In this document: positions 19,152 through 28,151 of the stretch, piece after piece
Layout: each line of letters starts with the position of its first letter
Position numbering within the stretch: the stretch's first letter is position 1
Assembly: GCA_963704005.1 (NCBI GenBank)
Contig: CAVPGJ010000002.1
Location: forward strand, 1 to 64,000
Source of the DNA: AC-32 sp963704005
GTDB taxonomy: Bacteria; Actinomycetota; Thermoleophilia; Gaiellales; Gaiellaceae
Length of the DNA stretch: 64,000 bases
Direction of reading: 5' to 3'
Translations under genes and position numbers: made by a program
The notes under the pieces: model-generated
Database searches by the model: none
What the model saw: only the letters and a program-made list of their open reading frames with translations
Told to the model about the DNA's origin: nothing

Positions 19152-20000
19152 GTGACTCGCATCGCCCTCGCCCTTGCGCTCCTTCCCGCGGTGGTCGTCG
19201 CGGCCGGCTGCGGCTCCTCGGGCAGCCCGTCGGTGACGATCGGGGCCGCGCGCACCTACCAGCTCCAGAACTTCGAGCCGGCCCACGCGGTTCAAGCGGG
19301 CAAGCCGACCGTCGTCTCCTTCACGATCCGGCAACCTGACGGCACGCCGCTCACCCAGTACAAGCGCGGCCCCGGCCCGCACACCGGAGTCCACCTGATC
19401 ATCGTCCGGAACGACCTGGCGGCGATCATCCACCGCCATCCGCCGGTGCAGCCCAGCGGCCGCGCGAGCCAGCGCGTCGTCTTCCCGGCGCCGGGGCGCT
19501 ACCGGGTCGTCGTCGACGCCTACCCCGCGCACGGGCCGGTCGGCGTGAGGAACTTCCAGCTCTTCGACTGGATCCGCGTTGCGGGCCGGCCACATCTCCA
19601 GCCGTTGCCTCCGACCCGCTCGACGGTGAACGTGGACGGCTACACCTTCACCATGCATCCGCATCCCCCGATCCACGCGATCGACCCGGCCTTCCTGACC
19701 GTCACCGTGCGCGATCCCAACGGCCGGCCGGCGACGTTCACGCCCTGGTACGGCGCGCTCGCCCACGCGATCTTCTTCCGGAAGGGCTCGCTCGACTACT
19801 TCCACACCCACATCTGCAGCCCCGGCGCCACGGGCTGCGCGAGCCTGCTCGCCGGCTCGAGGGTGACCGGGACCTCGTCGACCCCGGGGAAGCTGACTGT
19901 CGGGGTGCTCGTGCCGATCGGCGGCACCTGGCGCCTGTTCCTCCAGACGCAGGTGAACGGGCACATCCTGACGGCGCCCTTCACCCTGCAGGTTCGCTGA
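19152..20000 (+). CDS. secreted lipoprotein of the copper cluster
   Basis: Lipoprotein of 282 residues: signal peptide with lipobox VAAG-C near residue 20. The mature protein is beta-rich and holds histidine clusters that could bind metal (GPHTGVHLIIV, IIHRHPP, MHPHPPIHA, YFHTHICSPGATGC). Two similar halves with Ig-like character seem present (TVVSFTIRQPDG and AFLTVTVRDPNG). I recognise no named family. Start GTG 19152 follows a good AAGGAAG ribosome site at the usual distance and lies 17 nt after the microprotein, so it is probably in the copper operon. Confidence 0.72.
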   Translation: MTRIALALALLPAVVVAAGCGSSGSPSVTIGAARTYQLQNFEPAHAVQAGKPTVVSFTIRQPDGTPLTQYKRGPGPHTGVHLIIVRNDLAAIIHRHPPVQPSGRASQRVVFPAPGRYRVVVDAYPAHGPVGVRNFQLFDWIRVAGRPHLQPLPPTRSTVNVDGYTFTMHPHPPIHAIDPAFLTVTVRDPNGRPATFTPWYGALAHAIFFRKGSLDYFHTHICSPGATGCASLLAGSRVTGTSSTPGKLTVGVLVPIGGTWRLFLQTQVNGHILTAPFTLQVR

Positions 20001-20008
20001 GCGTTGCC

Positions 20009-20980
20009 GTGCGCTGCGCCGTCGCGGGCCTGATCGCAGCCATCGCCCTCGCGGCACCCGGTACGGCCGGTGCGCACCTGCGCAGCGCCCGGGTCGCCGT
20101 CGACTACCGCGCGACCATCGCCCCCTTGCGCGCGCCGCTGGCCGGAGCGGTCGAGGTGCGGGTCTACCGCACCGATCTCGCACTCGGGCTGACGGCCCTC
20201 GGCGGACACCGCGTCGTCGTCCTCGGCTACCTCGGCGAGCCGTTCCTGCGCTTCGGGCCGGGAGGGGTCTACGTCAACGAGGCGTCGACCACGGCTGCAG
20301 GCACCGGTCTGGCGCCCGCCCTGCGACACGGCGGCGCCCACTGGGTGCTGCGCTCGCCGAAGCCCAGCGCGATCTGGCACGACGCGCGGGTGCGCGGCGC
20401 CGCTCGGGGACGCTGGTCGGTCCCGCTCCTGGTCGACGGACGGCGGGCCCGGCTGAGCGGCGAGCTCTTCCACGTCGGTCCGCCCGCGTCCTGGCCCTGG
20501 CTCGCGATCGGCGCCTGCTTCGCGGCGGTTGCCCTGCTGCTACTGGCGCTCCGCTCACGGCGGTACGTGCGGGTGGGCGCGGCCTCGCTCGGCACCGTCG
20601 CGGCGCTGGCCACCCTCGTCTGGACCGGTGGGCTCGCAGCCTCCTCCACCGCGACCGAGGGGATCTGGTACGAGGCGGGGAACGAGGCGCTCGTCGCCTT
20701 CGCAGGCCTCGCCTTCGTCGCGTTCGGCTCCTGGAACGCGCGGGCGCTCGCCGGCGGCGTGCTCGGTGTCCTCGCGATCACCGTCGCCTTGACGAACATC
20801 GCCGTGCTCACGCACGGGATCGTCCTCTCCGCCCTCCCCGGTCAGGCCGCCCGGACGGCGGTCGTGGTCGCCCTGGCGGCCGGGACGGCTGCGACGGCTC
20901 TCGGAACGGCCGTCTTCGTCGACCTGCTCCGACACGACGAGGAACCGATCCCGCTCGACCGGTTCTCTACGGAGGCGTGA
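20009..20980 (+). CDS. membrane protein with exported N-terminal domain (copper cluster)
   Basis: Protein of 323 residues: signal peptide, mature end beginning HLRSARVAVDYRA (a histidine at the cut site, as in CopC and YcnI), an exported domain of about 150 residues, then five hydrophobic helices (WLAIGACFAAVALLLLAL onward). Start GTG 20009 lies 8 nt after the lipoprotein stop. The N-terminal His after the signal cut and the position suggest copper handling, without a recognised family. Its 3' end overlaps by 14 bp the convergent gene on the other strand. Confidence 0.68.
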   Translation: MRCAVAGLIAAIALAAPGTAGAHLRSARVAVDYRATIAPLRAPLAGAVEVRVYRTDLALGLTALGGHRVVVLGYLGEPFLRFGPGGVYVNEASTTAAGTGLAPALRHGGAHWVLRSPKPSAIWHDARVRGAARGRWSVPLLVDGRRARLSGELFHVGPPASWPWLAIGACFAAVALLLLALRSRRYVRVGAASLGTVAALATLVWTGGLAASSTATEGIWYEAGNEALVAFAGLAFVAFGSWNARALAGGVLGVLAITVALTNIAVLTHGIVLSALPGQAARTAVVVALAAGTAATALGTAVFVDLLRHDEEPIPLDRFSTEA

Positions 20981-21881
20981 TCCGCACCGGCCCGTTGAAC
21001 CTCAGGTAGCGGTGGAACATGAAGTGGGCCGCGGCCGTCATCCGCAGCTGGAGCGTCCGGTAGCTCCGCCGGTCGACCCAGGCGGTGAAGAACGCCGGGA
21101 TCGACGAGTTGACGAACGAGACCACCCAGACCGGCCGGCCGGCGACGCGCGCAGTCCCGAGCAGCTCGGCGTTCGAGACGTCGCTCCCCCAGGTGGGCTG
21201 GGGCACCTGCAGCGGCGGCACCTGCGAGCTCCTCACCCAGCGCTGCCCGGACGCCGTCCGGTCCCAGCGCCGTTCGCCGATCACGACTGCCGAGGCGCCG
21301 CCGCGGATCCGGTAGGCGACTCGGTTCGGCGCGCCGAGCGTCCAGGTTGTGACCAGCCGGTGCGTCGGATCGGAGCTGAGCGACTCGACGTAGACCAGGC
21401 TGCGGAGGCTGCGGAAGACATGCGTGGCCCGGCTCACGATCGCCGTCGCAGGCCTGGACGCGGCAGGGAGCCTGAAGCTCGCACGCTGCTCGTGGAAGAG
21501 CACCTCGACCTGCTTGGGCCAAGCCTGAACGTCGGCGCGGTAGCAGCCGGCCCCGCACGGCGTCGCCGTCAGCGTCCTGCCGCCGAGTCGGAACCGGACC
21601 GGTAGCCCCGAGGCCGCTCCGCCGCTCGGCGAGAGCACGGTCGCGGTCACGCGGCGCGGCTGGGCTGCCAGCGCGACCGCGAAGCTCCCGGCCTCGCGAG
21701 CGAGCACGACCGAGCCGGACGGAGGTGGCGGTGGGACCCCCTGCGCGGCGCCCGGCGCCGGGCCGGTCGCCACCGACGAGCCGCCGCCCGTCCCGAGCCA
21801 GGCGACCACGACGACCACCGTGACGAGCCCCGCGAGCAGGGCCGCTGCACCGACGAGCGTCCGTTGCGTTCGTCCGGCCAC
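20967..21881 (-). CDS. membrane-anchored exported protein, FixH/CopC-like plus LolA-like domains (tentative)
   Basis: About 304 residues. An N-terminal helix (LVGAAALLAGLVTVVVVVAWL) anchors it; a Pro/Gly/Ser linker follows, then an Ig-like segment (VTATVLSPSGGAASGLPVRF, TATPCGAGCYRADV, with two cysteines) resembling the extra domain of CopCD proteins, then a C-terminal part of LolA-like look (SLVYVESLSSDPTHRLVTTW). Family assignment is by resemblance only. Start GTG 21881 has TAGCTT (21894-21889) ending 7 nt upstream. It converges on the copper operon and may belong to it functionally. Confidence 0.65.
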   Translation of the reverse strand: MAGRTQRTLVGAAALLAGLVTVVVVVAWLGTGGGSSVATGPAPGAAQGVPPPPPSGSVVLAREAGSFAVALAAQPRRVTATVLSPSGGAASGLPVRFRLGGRTLTATPCGAGCYRADVQAWPKQVEVLFHEQRASFRLPAASRPATAIVSRATHVFRSLRSLVYVESLSSDPTHRLVTTWTLGAPNRVAYRIRGGASAVVIGERRWDRTASGQRWVRSSQVPPLQVPQPTWGSDVSNAELLGTARVAGRPVWVVSFVNSSIPAFFTAWVDRRSYRTLQLRMTAAAHFMFHRYLRFNGPVRITPP

Positions 21882-22031
21882 TTCGAGAAAGCTAGCCGTA
21901 CTGGTCGCAAGAGTCGCCGATTCGACTTCACGAGAGCGGGCTTGTTGCAGATCACTGGAACTGCGAGGATCCGCAGGCTTGCCTGAACCGGGCGAGCCGC
22001 AATGACATTCGGTCTGCGGCAAGGGGGGGGA

Positions 22032-23387
22032 ATGCCCATGACCACCGCTGACGAGAACCTCCAGAAGGTCGACCACATCGTCGTCCTGATGATGGAGAAC
22101 CGCTCGTTCGACCACATGCTCGGCTTCCTCACGATCGAGCAGGGCCGCGATGACATCGAGGGCCCAACACTGACGATGAAGAACGAGTACCGGGGGGAGA
22201 GCTTCCCCGTTCATCGCGCGCCGCACACGACCATGACCAAGGCACAGGACCCGTGCCATTCGGGCTGGTGCGTCGACGAGCAGCTGAAGAACAAGAGTGG
22301 CGGCTTCGTCAGCAACTTCATGAAGACGCGCAAGGGTCAGGCCGGCGGCAACCCGGGTGTGGTGATGGCCTACCACACCGCTGAGCAGCTTCCGGTCTAC
22401 GACTTTCTGGCCCGCGAGTTCTGCGTCTGCGACCACTGGTTCTGCTCTGTGCCGGGCGCGACCATGCCCAACCGCTGCTACTCGGTTGCCGGCACCTCGA
22501 ACGGGCTGCGCAACAACCTCAAGCCGAGCCGCCCCTACAACCTGCCCTCGTTCGTTCGGCACCTGAAGCCCGACCAGTGGCGGTGGTACTCGCACGACTA
22601 CGTCCCGATCCTCTGGCTGATCGATCCTGAGTACGGCCTCTCGATCGAGAGCGTTCCCGCCTACTTCGACAAGCGCGATGTCTTCGGGCACCGCAGCTTC
22701 CTCGAGCGGGCAGCCAAAGGCGACCTACCGGCTGTCTCGTGGATCGACCCCAACTTCTATGACCTGACTTTCGGCCCCACCGGCTCCAACGACGACCACC
22801 CGCCTTCCGATCTGCGCGCGGGCCAGAAGCTCGTCCTCCAGCTGGTCGACGCGCTGATGCAGAGCCCGGCCTGGAAGAAGACCCTGCTCGTGATCACCTA
22901 CGACGAGCACGGCGGCTTCTTCGACCACGTCCAGCCGCCGAAGGCCGCCGACGACCTCCCGGCCATGCGGCGCTACGGCCCGCGCGTGCCGGCGCTCGTC
23001 GTCTCGCCCTTTGTCGGCGCGCAGTCGGTCTCGAAGACCGTCTTCGACCACACCTCGATCATCAAGACCATCCTCACGCGCTTCTGCGCCAAGAAGGACG
23101 GCTCGATCCCGAAGATGGGCGCGCGCGTTGCGGCCGCCAAGCACCTGGGTGAGCTCCTGACCGAGCAGTCGCCGCGGAAGATCAAGCGCAGCGAGTATCA
23201 GCCGCTGCTCGACGCGGCGGCCGTCTGGCACGAGGAGATGGTGCACGACGGCCTCGCCGAGCAAGGAGCCGGCGCACTGGCCGTCCCGCACGAGCTGACC
23301 GACTTCCAGGCCGACTTCCTCGGGGCGAAGCAGGACCTCCTGGCGGCGCGCCGGCAACTCGCAGCCGCCGGCAAGGCAGTCTTTTGA
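22032..23387 (+). CDS. phosphoesterase family protein (phospholipase C / acid phosphatase type)
   Basis: Member of the PF04185 phosphoesterase family, about 451 residues. The N-terminal signature VDHIVVLMMENRSFDHMLG is diagnostic; further landmarks are CDHWFCSVPGATMPNR (the predicted nucleophile region), WYSHDY, GSNDDHPPSD and TYDEHGGFFDHVQPP, which carry the metal and substrate residues of this fold. Many relatives are secreted with a Tat signal; this one shows no clear signal peptide, so it may act in the cytoplasm or use another route. ATG 22032 follows an unusually long G-run ribosome site (AAGGGGGGGG); ATG 22002 and 22038 are alternatives. Confidence 0.88.
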   Translation: MPMTTADENLQKVDHIVVLMMENRSFDHMLGFLTIEQGRDDIEGPTLTMKNEYRGESFPVHRAPHTTMTKAQDPCHSGWCVDEQLKNKSGGFVSNFMKTRKGQAGGNPGVVMAYHTAEQLPVYDFLAREFCVCDHWFCSVPGATMPNRCYSVAGTSNGLRNNLKPSRPYNLPSFVRHLKPDQWRWYSHDYVPILWLIDPEYGLSIESVPAYFDKRDVFGHRSFLERAAKGDLPAVSWIDPNFYDLTFGPTGSNDDHPPSDLRAGQKLVLQLVDALMQSPAWKKTLLVITYDEHGGFFDHVQPPKAADDLPAMRRYGPRVPALVVSPFVGAQSVSKTVFDHTSIIKTILTRFCAKKDGSIPKMGARVAAAKHLGELLTEQSPRKIKRSEYQPLLDAAAVWHEEMVHDGLAEQGAGALAVPHELTDFQADFLGAKQDLLAARRQLAAAGKAVF

Positions 23388-23430
23388 GGCTAGGTCCTTG
23401 CCGTCTCGCGGCGGCGCGAGGCGGCGGGGC

Positions 23431-24570
23431 TCATCGGCCTCCAGATTCCGCGGGAGCTCGCCCCCAGATCCTGAGCTCGTCCGCGTCCTCCTCGGCACGC
23501 GCCTCGAGGGTGATACGACGCGTCAGGACGGCTGCGCGCTCCTCGAGGCGGTGCACCTCGACGAGGTCGGTCTTCCGGAGCGCCGCTGCGCTCCGCTCGT
23601 ACGCGCCGCCGGTGCTGAACAGGTGGGTCAGCTTGAGGACGAGCGCGACGAGGTCGATCGCGATCAGGAAGGCGAGGAAGAACTCGACGTACTTCGTGAC
23701 GGCCGGGTTCGCGCGCTCGACCCGGTCGAGCGCCGCCTGGCGGGCGAGGAAGTCACGGTCGGCCTTGATCGCGGCAACCCGGTTTGCGATCTGGCCGGCC
23801 TCGGCGGCCTGCCAGACCTCGATCTTGCGCCGGTCCGCGGCGATCGTCGCGGCGAGCAGCGGGCGAGCCTTCTTCAGAGCCGCGGCCGCGGCGGCTGCCC
23901 GGCGGGCATCGCGCTTGTAGTACGGCCCGCGGCCGAGCTTGTGCGTCTGCGAGCAGCTCACCTCGCCGGCTTCGCACTCGGAGAGGAACTTGCTGTTCGT
24001 GACCTGCCGCTGGAGGCTCGCCTCCTGGTGCTGCGCCGCCGCGATCTCCTTGTTCGCGGTGGCGATCTTCGCGTCGTACAGCCGTGTGATCTCGTTCGTC
24101 GCCTCGTGGATACGAGCGGTCCGCGTCTTGCTGAGCTCGTCGTTGATCGACCCGCTGTAGATCACCTGGGCCATCGGCAGCCCGACGACGAGCGCGATCG
24201 CCAGCGAGAGGAGGAGCCGCGGAATCGCGATCACGAGGTTCCCGGCCTTGCTCGTGCCGAAGCTCTTCAGGACGAGCCGCTCGATCAGGCAGTAGAGCAC
24301 GGCCCAGAGCGGCAGCACCCAGAGCACGCGCAGGATCGAGGTGCTCCACCACTGGCTTGCTGCGACCGTCATCCCGAACCCGCTGACCACCGCCATCCCG
24401 GCAACCCACATGCCGAGCCCCGAGAAGAAGCTCGCCTCGCTCGGCACCGTGGCGAGGACGGATCCGTCACCGCCGGCAAACCATGCCCAGCCCGCGCGCA
24501 CGCGTCGTCGCCGCACCGGATCGAGGGCCCCGGCCGGCGGATTCTGCTCGTGGGTCAGGGCTGCGCTCAC
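23431..24570 (-). CDS. DUF4407 membrane protein
   Basis: Polytopic membrane protein of 379 residues matching DUF4407: two N-terminal helix pairs (FFSGLGMWVAGMAVVSGFGM, VLWVLPLWAVLYCLIERLVL, and LLLSLAIALVVGLPMAQVIY), a long alpha-helical coiled-coil-like extracellular or cytoplasmic stretch with a cysteine pair (CEAGEVSC) and a final helix (YVEFFLAFLIAIDLVALVL). Function unknown; members are often annotated as ion-channel-like or structural. Start GTG 24570. The 5' leader carries a hairpin and a promoter module nearly identical to that of the gene at 21881. Confidence 0.85.
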   Translation of the reverse strand: MSAALTHEQNPPAGALDPVRRRRVRAGWAWFAGGDGSVLATVPSEASFFSGLGMWVAGMAVVSGFGMTVAASQWWSTSILRVLWVLPLWAVLYCLIERLVLKSFGTSKAGNLVIAIPRLLLSLAIALVVGLPMAQVIYSGSINDELSKTRTARIHEATNEITRLYDAKIATANKEIAAAQHQEASLQRQVTNSKFLSECEAGEVSCSQTHKLGRGPYYKRDARRAAAAAAALKKARPLLAATIAADRRKIEVWQAAEAGQIANRVAAIKADRDFLARQAALDRVERANPAVTKYVEFFLAFLIAIDLVALVLKLTHLFSTGGAYERSAAALRKTDLVEVHRLEERAAVLTRRITLEARAEEDADELRIWGRAPAESGGR

Positions 24571-24596
24571 TGAAGAACATGAGACGCCGAATCCGC

Positions 24597-24635
24597 GGCT
24601 GAGTTGGCCGCTCAGCCCACTTCAAGAAAGCTAGC
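24597..24635 (-). promoter_or_regulatory. promoter module and hairpin leader of the DUF4407 gene
   Basis: On the minus strand, TAGCTT (24633-24628) is followed after 7 nt by GTG GGC TGA, a two-codon frame, then a perfect 7-bp hairpin (24617-24611 with 24603-24597, loop of 7). The 18-bp block 24618-24635 matches 21879-21896 at 17 positions, where the same box and GTG begin a real gene. Transcription would give a leader of about 50 nt before GTG 24570. Confidence 0.45.
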
Positions 24636-24663
24636 GGCAGGCGCTGTTAGCGTCCGTGGCGCA

Positions 24664-25978
24664 GTGGTCTTTCACCAGCGCGTCGACGACGATCTCGGCT
24701 GCGCGTCCTACCTGATCGGCGACGAGCAGAGCGGCGAAGCGGTCGTCGTGGACCCCGCCTACGCGATCGAGCCGTATCTCGAGGAGGCGGAGCGCGCCGG
24801 CCTGCGCATCGTGCGGGTGCTGGAGACGCACACCCACGCCGACCATCTCTCCGGGCACGGGCGGCTGGCGCTCGAGCACGGCGTGCCGGTCTCGATCCAC
24901 CCGCTCGCCGGGCCGAAGTACCCGTTCGACGCTGTCGAGGACGGCCAGGAGGTCCGGCTCGGCTCGCTGACGATCCGCGTCCTGCACACGCCCGGCCACC
25001 GGCCCGAGCACTGCTGCTACCTGGTCGACGGCCGGCTGCTTACCGGCGACTCGCTGCTGATCGGCGACGCGGCGCGGCCCGACCTCGCGGTCGACCGCCG
25101 AGGAGGGCGCCGAGGACCTCTTCTACTCACTGCGGCGGCTTCTGGAGCTTCCGGACGAGACCGAGGTCGATCCCGGCCACACCGGCGGCTCGCTCTGCGG
25201 GGCGGGGCTCAGCGCCGACCGGATCTCGACGATCGGCTCGGAGAAGCTGACGAACCACGCGCTTGCGATCGACGACGTGCAGGAGTTCGTTGCCCACTCG
25301 TCCGCGATCGCCGCGCCCAGGCCGCCCACGATCGATCGCGTGGTCGCCCTGAACCGCGGGCCGTTGGTCGCTGCGCGGCCGCCGCTCGAGCTGCTCGACG
25401 CGGTGCGGGGCCAGCTCCTCGACGTCCGCCCGGCCGCCGCCTTTGCGGACGGCCACGCGCACGGGGCGCTGAACGTCCCGCTCGAGGGCGGCTCGGTCGG
25501 CACCAAGGCCGGCTTCGTGCTCGACCACGACGAGCCGATCGTGATCCACGCCTCCTCCGCCGAAGACGCGCGCGAGGCGGCGCGCCGGCTCTACGCCGTC
25601 GGCCTGCTGGACGTGGCCGGCTACGTGCTCGAGCTCGACACCCCCGAGCGGATCGAGCCCGTCGGGATCGACGAGCTGGAGTCGCTGGTCGAGCAGGACG
25701 CGGTCGAGGTGATCGACGTCCGCGAGAAGGACGAGCGCGACGAAGGCTTCATCCCCGGCAGCCGTCACATCCCCTACCGGCTCGTGCGGGCCTACCACGA
25801 GGAGCTCGACAACGGCCGGCCGGTGGTGACGATCTGCTCAACCGGCGCGCGGGCCGGAGTGGCCGCGAGCGTCCTCGTCGCCGAGGGCCTCGACGCGCGC
25901 CCTGTCCTCGACGGCGGCATCGACGACTGGCAGAAGCGCGGCCACCAGCTCACGTCTTTTCGCCGTTGCGGCAACTAG
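24664..25978 (+). CDS. persulfide dioxygenase-like MBL-fold / rhodanese fusion, frameshifted
   Basis: About 437 residues after one indel near 25095. N-terminal metallo-beta-lactamase domain of the ETHE1/BigR type (ETHTHADHLSGHG metal motif, HTPGHRPEHCCY, TGDSLLIGD), followed by two rhodanese domains, the last with the active-site loop CSTGARAG. The break is between DLAVD and AEEGAEDLFYSLRRLLELPD; deleting one C restores this normal join. Family members oxidise glutathione or protein persulfides to sulfite and move sulfane sulfur. Start GTG 24664 has TAGCGT (24648-24653) ending 10 nt upstream. It ends 22 nt before the convergent ilvA gene. Confidence 0.82.
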
Positions 25979-26000
25979 AAGGACGCCGACCGGGCAGCGA

Positions 26001-27176
26001 CTAGCGGAGCCGCTCGACCTGCGTGACCCGCGAGCCTGCTCGCAGGGTCTCGAGCAGCACCGAGCAGTGGTGCTCGTCGCGCATCGTCAGCGTCAGCTCG
26101 ATCTCGCTCTCGCTGACCGGCACGTCCATGCCCTCGCGGTGGTGCTCGACCGAGAGCACGTTCGCGCGCTCCTGCGCCACGAGCGTCAGCAGCTTGATCA
26201 GCTCGCCCGGCCGATCCTGAAGCCGCGTGCGCACGACGAGGTAGCGGCCGGCCGCCGTCAGGCCGTAGCGCATGACCGAGATGAGCACCGTCGGGTCGAT
26301 GTTCCCTCCGGAGAGCAGGGCGACCGCCGGGCCCTCGCCGCCGGCCTTGCCCGAGAGCAGCGCCGCGACGCCGACCGCGCCCGCGCCCTCGACCACCAGC
26401 TTGGCGCGCTCGAGCAGGAGCACGATCGCCTCGCAGATCTCGTCGTCGGTGACGCTGATCATGTCGTCAAGCGTCTCCTCGAGGATCCGGCCGGTCCGCT
26501 CGCCGACCGACTTGACGAAGATCCCGTCGGCGATCGTCCAGCCGTCGAGCCCGGCCTGGACGCCGACGATGCGAACGTCCGGCTTCACCGCGCGCAGGGC
26601 CAACGAGATCCCCGACGAGAGCCCGCCGCCGCCGACCGGGATCACAAACGTCGTTGCGTCCGGTGTCTGCTCGGCGAGCTCGAGCCCGATCGTCCCCTGG
26701 CCGGCGATCACGAGCGGGTCCTCGTACGGGTGCACGAACGTGGCGCCGCTCGCCTCGGCGTAGGCGAGCGCGGCCTCCAGCGAGTCCTCGAAGGTCGCGC
26801 CCTTCAGCTCGGCGCGCGCGCCGTAGTTCTTCGTCGGCTCGACCTTGGCCATCGGCGCGTCCTGCGGCATGAAGATCGTCGCCTTGATCCCGGACTCGCG
26901 CGCCGCCCAGGCGACCGCCTGGCCGTGGTTGCCGGCGCTGGCCGCGACGACCCCGGTGCGCCGCTCGCGCCCCGAGAGCGTCGCGATCTTGCTGACGGCG
27001 CCGCGGATCTTGAACGAGCCCGTGCGCTGCAGGTTCTCCGCCTTGAGCGCGACGTCGCGCCCGATCAGCTTCGAGAGCGTCTCGGCGCGGTAGACCGGGG
27101 TGACGCGCGCGACCCCCTCGAGCCGCGCCCGCGCCTCCTCGATCTCAACCAGCGTCGGTGCCGTCTCCACCTTCAA
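26001..27176 (-). CDS. ilvA: threonine ammonia-lyase (threonine deaminase)
   Basis: PLP enzyme of 391 residues converting threonine to 2-oxobutanoate and ammonia. The PLP lysine is in RTGSFKIRGA (Lys56), the phosphate-binding loop is VGGGGL near 180, and the SAGNHGQAVA and LSGGN motifs are present. A C-terminal ACT-like domain of about 75 residues (RTRLQDRPGELIKLLTLV) makes it the short, catabolic/single-ACT type. The TTG start (27176) lies within the 3' end of the MeaB gene, with a 32-bp overlap, so the two are coupled. That pairing fits threonine to 2-oxobutanoate to propionyl-CoA to methylmalonyl-CoA; GTG 27170 is an alternative start. Confidence 0.93.
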   Translation of the reverse strand: MKVETAPTLVEIEEARARLEGVARVTPVYRAETLSKLIGRDVALKAENLQRTGSFKIRGAVSKIATLSGRERRTGVVAASAGNHGQAVAWAARESGIKATIFMPQDAPMAKVEPTKNYGARAELKGATFEDSLEAALAYAEASGATFVHPYEDPLVIAGQGTIGLELAEQTPDATTFVIPVGGGGLSSGISLALRAVKPDVRIVGVQAGLDGWTIADGIFVKSVGERTGRILEETLDDMISVTDDEICEAIVLLLERAKLVVEGAGAVGVAALLSGKAGGEGPAVALLSGGNIDPTVLISVMRYGLTAAGRYLVVRTRLQDRPGELIKLLTLVAQERANVLSVEHHREGMDVPVSESEIELTLTMRDEHHCSVLLETLRAGSRVTQVERLR

Positions 27177-28137
27177 CCTTGAACACCTTCCTCATGATCT
27201 CGCGAACGGCGCTGAGCGGGTCGAGCTGCCGGCTCTGCACCTCGTCGAGCAGCCGCCGCAGCTCGGGGTCGTCGGCCACCGCGCGCTCCAGATGCGCCTT
27301 TGCCCGTGCCGAGGCGACCGCGAACACCTCGCCGGCGAGGTTGCGGCGGCGCTGCTCCTCGAGCAGGCCCTCGGACTCGAGGAACGCGCGGTGCTCCTCG
27401 ATCTTCTCCCAGAGCTCCGGAACGTTCTCGCCGCGTGAGGCCTCGGTCAGCACGATCGGCGGCTTCCACGCGCTCTCGGTGTCGAGCGCCAGCACCGAGC
27501 GCACCTCGTTCAGCATCGTCTTCGCCGCCGGATGGTCGAGCTTGTTGACGGCGATCACGTCGGGGATCTCCATGATCCCGGCCTTCAGCGCCTGGATCGA
27601 GTCGCCGGAGCCCGGCATCAGCACCAGCACGACCGTGTCGGCGATCGCGATCACCTCGACCTCTCCCTGGCCGGCGCCGACGGTCTCCAGGAAGACGAGG
27701 TCCTTCCCGGCCGCGTCGAGGAGCAGCAGCGCCTGCAGGGTCGCCTCGGCCAGCCCGCCGAGATGGCCGCGCGTGCCCATCGAGCGGATGAACACCTCGG
27801 GGTCGAGGAAGTGGTCGGCCAGGCGGATCCGGTCGCCGAGGAGGGCGCCCTGGGAGAACGGGCTCGACGGGTCGACCGAGATCACGCCCACCGACCTTTC
27901 CTGGGCACGGACGTGGCGGACGAGCGCGCCGATCAGCGTCGACTTGCCGACGCCGGGCGGGCCCGTGATGCCGACCGCGTAGGCGCGGCCGGTCTCGGGA
28001 TAGAGCTCGCGGACGAGCTCGTAGGCGAGCGGCTCGGAGTTTTCGACCAGCGTGATCGCGCGCGCGAGCGCCCGCCTGTCGCCGGCCCGAACGCCGGCCG
28101 CAAGCGACTCGGAGGTGAAGTCGCGGCGTGCCGCCAC
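27145..28137 (-). CDS. meaB: MeaB/ArgK-type GTPase (methylmalonyl-CoA mutase chaperone)
   Basis: P-loop GTPase of 330 residues. Walker A is GITGPPGVGKSTLIGAL near 53, followed by VISVDPSSPFSQGALLGDR and FLETVGAGQGEVEV (switch/Walker B) and the specificity motif NKLDHP. MeaB proteins guard and reload methylmalonyl-CoA mutase with adenosylcobalamin. No mutase gene is in the window. The frame is open upstream, but GTG 28137 starts the family-like sequence and has TAGCAT (28150-28145) ending 7 nt before it. The 3' end overlaps ilvA. Confidence 0.92.
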   Translation of the reverse strand: MAARRDFTSESLAAGVRAGDRRALARAITLVENSEPLAYELVRELYPETGRAYAVGITGPPGVGKSTLIGALVRHVRAQERSVGVISVDPSSPFSQGALLGDRIRLADHFLDPEVFIRSMGTRGHLGGLAEATLQALLLLDAAGKDLVFLETVGAGQGEVEVIAIADTVVLVLMPGSGDSIQALKAGIMEIPDVIAVNKLDHPAAKTMLNEVRSVLALDTESAWKPPIVLTEASRGENVPELWEKIEEHRAFLESEGLLEEQRRRNLAGEVFAVASARAKAHLERAVADDPELRRLLDEVQSRQLDPLSAVREIMRKVFKVEGGDGTDAG

Positions 28138-28151
28138 GCGCCGGATGCTAT

